Source of the DNA: Nocardia brasiliensis NBRC 14402
Lineage (GTDB): Bacteria; Actinomycetota; Actinomycetes; Mycobacteriales; Mycobacteriaceae
Assembly (NCBI RefSeq): GCF_000308475.2
Contig: NZ_BAFT02000036.1
Coordinates: forward strand, 1-64,000
Reading direction: 5' to 3'
Length of the DNA stretch: 64,000 bases
The notes under the pieces were generated by a model that was given only the letters and a program-made list of their open reading frames with translations, did no database searches and was not told the origin of the DNA. Every line of letters starts with the position of its first letter. The stretch's first letter is position 1. Below are positions 60,891-64,000 of the stretch, in pieces. Made by a program: the position numbers and the translations under genes.

Positions 60891-60976
60891 GCGTTCGATA
60901 GCCGGGTGTTCGACGGCCGGGTGTCGGAAGGCCGAGCACCGGAAAAATTCGGGTCCGGCCCCGGCTGTGCGTAACG

Positions 60977-61006
60977 ATTGCGAAATCTGGGGTCGCGATT
61001 CGCAAT
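60977..61006. promoter_or_regulatory. Inverted repeat upstream of the THI5-type ABC operon
   Basis: Arms ATTGCGAA (60977-60984) and TTCGCAAT (60999-61006) are perfectly complementary with a 14-bp spacer. They lie 76 bp before the ATPase start codon. It could be an operator or a leader hairpin; no known riboswitch motif was recognised around it. Confidence 0.5.
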
Positions 61007-61081
61007 GTCCGTGCAACGGGCTCCTTCTAGGGTGACCTTCATGAGGGAGCGCAGTACACGAAATATCGGCGGGGCCGGGTC

Positions 61082-61927
61082 ATGACCGCCGCGAACGAAA
61101 CCGCCGGGGGCACCGGCATCCACATCAGCGGGTTGACCAAGACCTTCCGGGTGGGCCGCAAGACCGTGCAGGCGCTGGATTCGGTGGATCTGCACACCGA
61201 ACAGGGGACCTTCCTGTCGTTGCTCGGTCCCTCGGGCTGCGGCAAGTCGACGGTGCTGCGCATCCTGGCCGGCTTGGAGACGCCGACCGCGGGCAAGACC
61301 CTGATCGACGGTCAGACTCCCGCCGAGCTGGTGGGGCGGCACGAACTCGGCATCGCCTTCCAGGATTCGGCCCTGCTGCCGTGGCGTTCGGTGGAGTCGA
61401 ATATCAAGCTGCCCCTGCAGGTCGCGGGCTTGCAGCCGGACCCGGGCCTGATCGCTGACCTGATCCAGCTGGTGGGGCTGGACGGGTTCGAGAAGGCCAA
61501 GCCCGCGCAGCTGTCCGGCGGTATGCGCCAACGTGTTTCGATCGCCCGGGCGCTGGTGGTGAAGCCGACCGTGCTGCTGCTGGACGAGCCCTTCGGCGCG
61601 CTCGACGATATGACCAGGCAGCGGCTCAACCTGGAACTGCTGCGGATCTGGACGGAGAAGCCGGCCACCACGCTGATGGTCACGCACGGCATCGCCGAGG
61701 CCGTGTTCCTCTCCGATGTGGTCGCCGTGATGAGCCCGCGGCCCGGCCGGGTGCTGGAACTGGTGGAGATCGATCTGCCGCGCCCGCGCACGCCGGAGAT
61801 GATGCGGACGCCCGAATTCCACCGGCTGCACGACTACCTGTCCGAGCTGCTGTTCGGGAAGTCCGGCACGGGCGGGGCGCTCGGCAGCGCGGCCGGGGCC
61901 GCGAGCACCGGCGGCGGTGGCGCGTGA
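61082..61927 (+). CDS. ABC transporter ATP-binding protein (SsuB/TauB/ThiZ-like)
   Basis: A 281-residue ATPase with Walker [11 protein letters not shown]-loop [12 protein letters not shown], signature [15 protein letters not shown], Walker [14 protein letters not shown] and H-loop VTHGIAEAV. The [11 protein letters not shown] and DEPFGALD stretches are typical of nitrate/sulfonate/taurine and pyrimidine-precursor importers. A Gly/Ala/Ser-rich tail of about 25 residues ends the protein. It is the first gene of a three- or four-gene importer operon. Confidence 0.94.
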   Translation: MTAANETAGGTGIHISGLTKTFRVGRKTVQALDSVDLHTEQGTFLSLLGPSGCGKSTVLRILAGLETPTAGKTLIDGQTPAELVGRHELGIAFQDSALLPWRSVESNIKLPLQVAGLQPDPGLIADLIQLVGLDGFEKAKPAQLSGGMRQRVSIARALVVKPTVLLLDEPFGALDDMTRQRLNLELLRIWTEKPATTLMVTHGIAEAVFLSDVVAVMSPRPGRVLELVEIDLPRPRTPEMMRTPEFHRLHDYLSELLFGKSGTGGALGSAAGAASTGGGGA

Positions 61928-61946
61928 ACGGCGGGGGAGGGCGGGC

Positions 61947-62693
61947 ATGAAACGGATCGGTGGCCTGCTCGGCGTGGCCGGGCTGATCGGCGTGTGGTGG
62001 CTGCTCGCGGCACTCGGCGTCGCGGGCGGCACGGTGCCCAGTCCGTGGACGGTGGTGCACACCATGTACACCGACGGCTGGGGACTGTACGGACCCAACT
62101 TCCGGATCACCGCGCTGGGCGCGTTGCAGGGTTTCGTGTGGGGCAACGGGCTCGCCATCGCGCTGGCCATCCTGATCATGCTGATCCCGCAGATCGAATC
62201 GCTGGCCACCCAGCTGGCGATCCTGAGCTACTGCACCCCGCTGCTCGCGCTGGGCCCGATCATCCTGGTGGTGTTCGGCGGTCGCACGCCGACGGTGTTC
62301 CTCGCGGCGATGTACTGCTTCTTCACCACCATGGTCGGCACCGTGACCGGTCTGCGTTCCGCCGATCGGACCAGCCTGGATCTGGTGCGCGCGTACGGCG
62401 GCGGCCGCTGGCAGCAGCTGTATCGCGTGCAGTTGATCTCGGCGCTGCCGAATACCTTCGCGGCGTTGAAGATCGCCGCGCCCTCGGCGGTGCTCGGCGC
62501 GATCATCGGCGAATATCTCGGCGGTGTCGACAGCGGGATCGGCGTCGCGCTGACCGCCGCGCAGACCGCCTACAACGTGCCGCGCACCTGGGGCATGGCG
62601 CTGGCCGCGGCCGCGCTGGCCGGGCTCGGCTACGCGGTGGTCGCGCTCGGCGCGCGGCTGGTCGCCCCGTGGACTGCGCAGGAGGCGCGATGA
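61947..62693 (+). CDS. ABC transporter permease (SsuC/ThiX-like), first
   Basis: A 248-residue membrane protein with six helices and the EAA-type loop DRTSLDLVRAYGGGRWQQLYRVQLISALPN. ATG 61947 follows GGGGGAGG, 19 bp after the ATPase stop. It pairs with the next, overlapping permease; having two different permeases is unusual for the SsuABC class, which commonly uses one as a homodimer. Confidence 0.92.
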   Translation: MKRIGGLLGVAGLIGVWWLLAALGVAGGTVPSPWTVVHTMYTDGWGLYGPNFRITALGALQGFVWGNGLAIALAILIMLIPQIESLATQLAILSYCTPLLALGPIILVVFGGRTPTVFLAAMYCFFTTMVGTVTGLRSADRTSLDLVRAYGGGRWQQLYRVQLISALPNTFAALKIAAPSAVLGAIIGEYLGGVDSGIGVALTAAQTAYNVPRTWGMALAAAALAGLGYAVVALGARLVAPWTAQEAR

Positions 62694-63487
62694 AAGTACT
62701 GCTGCGGCTCGGGCGGTTCCTGTTCCCGCTGGTCACCTCGTTGATCCTGATGCTGCTGATCTGGTACGTCTTCCTGAAGGCGTTCCCGCAGGTCGGTCCC
62801 CGCGTGGGGAAGTCGCCCGAAGACATCTGGCGCTACCTGGTGACCTCGCCGGGCGCGAGCAGCGCCCGCGCGACGATCCTGGACGACCTGCAGATCACGC
62901 TGCGCGACGCGGCGATCGGGTTCGGCTTCGGCATGCTGGCCGCGGTGGTGGTGGCCGCGCTGTTCGTGTCGTTCGCGGCGGTGGAGCAGACCTTCCTGCC
63001 GGTGGCGATGATCCTGCGGTCGGTACCGCTGGTGGTGCTCGCGCCGATCATCGTGCTGGTGTTCGGGCGCGGGCTCGGCGGGGTCACCGTGCTCACCGCC
63101 ATCGTGGTGTTCTTCCCGGCGCTGGTGATGATCATGGCGGGGCTGCGCAACGCCCCGCGCCAAGCGCTGGATCTGGTCGCCGCGTACGGCGGGTCCAAGT
63201 GGACCGGTCTGCGGCTGGTCGCGGTGCCCGCCGCGCTGCCCTCGGTGTTCGCCGCGGCCCGCATCTCGGTGCCGGGCGCACTGATCGGCGCGCTGCTCGG
63301 CGAGTGGCTCGGCAGCGGAACGGGGTTGGGCGCCAGCCTGATCCGGGCCATTCCGACGTTCCAGTACAACCAGCTGTGGGCCTCGATCGTGATCGTCACG
63401 ATCGTCTCGGTGGTGCTGTACGCCATCGTCGGCGTGATCGAGAATCTCGTGCTCGCCCGCTTCGGCGCCGACGCGGGACGATCCTGA
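62690..63487 (+). CDS. ABC transporter permease (SsuC/ThiX-like), second
   Basis: A 265-residue membrane protein with the EAA loop ALDLVAAYGGSKWTGLRLVAVPAALPS and closing ARISVPGALIGALLGEWLGSGTGLG. ATG 62690 overlaps the previous stop (ATGA), so synthesis is coupled. It is homologous to the preceding permease, and the pair likely forms a heterodimeric channel. Confidence 0.92.
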   Translation: MKVLLRLGRFLFPLVTSLILMLLIWYVFLKAFPQVGPRVGKSPEDIWRYLVTSPGASSARATILDDLQITLRDAAIGFGFGMLAAVVVAALFVSFAAVEQTFLPVAMILRSVPLVVLAPIIVLVFGRGLGGVTVLTAIVVFFPALVMIMAGLRNAPRQALDLVAAYGGSKWTGLRLVAVPAALPSVFAAARISVPGALIGALLGEWLGSGTGLGASLIRAIPTFQYNQLWASIVIVTIVSVVLYAIVGVIENLVLARFGADAGRS

Positions 63488-63582
63488 ACGACCGGTTCGC
63501 TGAACGAGACAAAATTCCCGAAATTCCGTGCTCGGAACGTCAAAGCAAAGAAAATGAAACGCGATCGACCTAGATTCACCGC

Positions 63583-64000
63583 ATGACACCCGCACAGCGT
63601 TCCTCGTTCGGGCCGGCACTGAATCGACGGTCTCTGCTCCGCTACTCCGCGCTGGCCGGCGCCGCACTCGGCGGCGCGGGCCTGCTCACCGCCTGTGGCG
63701 ACAATGCCGCCGACTCGTCGGGCGGTTCCACCCCGGACGGCTCCAAGTACGGCACGGTGGCGGTGCAGCTGTCCTGGCTGAAGAACATCGAGTTCGCCGG
63801 TGAATACTTCGCCGACTCGAAGGGCTATTTCAAGGAGGCGGGCTTCGGTTCGGTCAACCTGATCGCCGGCGGCGCGGCGAGCACCTCGGTCGAGGCCGGA
63901 CTCGACACCGGCAAGATCTGGCTCGGCCTGTCCGCGCCGCAGACCACCGCCAAGGCGGTCCTGGAGGGGCTGCCCGCGAAGATCATCGCGACCACCTACC
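63583..64000 (+). CDS. THI5/NMT1-type substrate-binding lipoprotein, C-terminus cut off
   Basis: The first 139 residues are present. A twin-arginine-like signal (LNRRSLLRYSALAGAALGGAGLLTACG) has a lipobox Cys, so the protein is a likely Tat-exported lipoprotein. The mature start YGTVAVQLSWLKNIEFAGEYFADSKGYFKEAGF is the entry of the NMT1/THI5-like fold that binds pyrimidines, thiamine precursors, sulfonates or similar ligands. The run SVEAGLDTGKIWLGLSAPQTTAKAVLEGLP continues to the window end. It belongs to the importer operon but lies 95 bp after the permease and may have its own AT-rich promoter. Confidence 0.88.
   Translation, partial: MTPAQRSSFGPALNRRSLLRYSALAGAALGGAGLLTACGDNAADSSGGSTPDGSKYGTVAVQLSWLKNIEFAGEYFADSKGYFKEAGFGSVNLIAGGAASTSVEAGLDTGKIWLGLSAPQTTAKAVLEGLPAKIIATTY

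Noticed and set aside
60891..61081. Riboswitch (thiamine or flavin) before the THI5-type importer
   Set aside because: None of the conserved TPP or FMN riboswitch core sequences is present; only a simple inverted repeat is seen.

Overview
The window is high-GC actinobacterial chromosome, most likely from a mycolic-acid-containing genus such as Nocardia (or a close Rhodococcus relative). The main evidence is the set of recognisable genes: a groES-less groEL2 with two CIRCE operators, lpdA, ramB, a FadE5-type acyl-CoA dehydrogenase, ligB, and pitA followed by a small membrane protein and DUF3349 proteins. Further support comes from many TetR regulators, secreted LIP-type lipases, GTG/TTG starts and dense coding on both strands. 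I found no tRNA, rRNA, CRISPR array, transposase or phage gene, so it reads as ordinary chromosome with accessory metabolic blocks.

Layout. 1-5.8 kb: a truncated SUFU-domain gene, nadE, a small unknown gene, groEL2 and a secreted beta-propeller lipoprotein. 5.8-16.7 kb: a run of regulators (MarR, two TetR, AraC) with hydrolases, an S9 peptidase, an M19-type metallo-dipeptidase with an altered metal motif, a medium-chain reductase and lpdA. 16.8-24.5 kb: a membrane-anchored polysaccharide deacetylase, a PPOX protein, a divergent HxlR/QorB-like redox pair, a VOC/TetR pair, a carboxymuconolactone-decarboxylase-like protein, a membrane-tethered NERD protein and fadE5. 24.5-37.3 kb: TetR/MFS pair, ramB, ligB, a secreted lipase, the pitA-DUF3349 operon, and an AraC regulator beside a secreted CocE-type hydrolase.

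37.5-46.2 kb is the most coherent system: an amino-sugar uptake and breakdown locus. On the minus strand lie a SIS-domain deaminase/isomerase, a ROK sugar kinase, NagA-type deacetylase, PfkB sugar-phosphate kinase and class II ketose-bisphosphate aldolase. Divergently on the plus strand lie a sugar-binding lipoprotein and two permeases. Together they spell the five enzymatic steps of N-acetylgalactosamine catabolism through tagatose phosphates, fed by an ABC importer instead of a PTS. The transporter ATPase is missing, and an AgaR-like DeoR regulator sits about 6 kb further on. That gap is filled by a lipase/TetR/acyl-CoA ligase/CocE block (46.4-52.4 kb) which ends in a 23-bp tandem repeat.

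53.5-60.3 kb holds two cytochromes P450 (one with a non-canonical I-helix), a TetR regulator, PnuC, a glycosyltransferase and an ABC-2 permease without its ATPase. 60.3-64 kb holds an isochorismatase-fold hydrolase and a THI5/NMT1-type ABC importer whose binding protein runs off the window end.

All assignments rest on reading motifs and gene order by eye; no database search was run.
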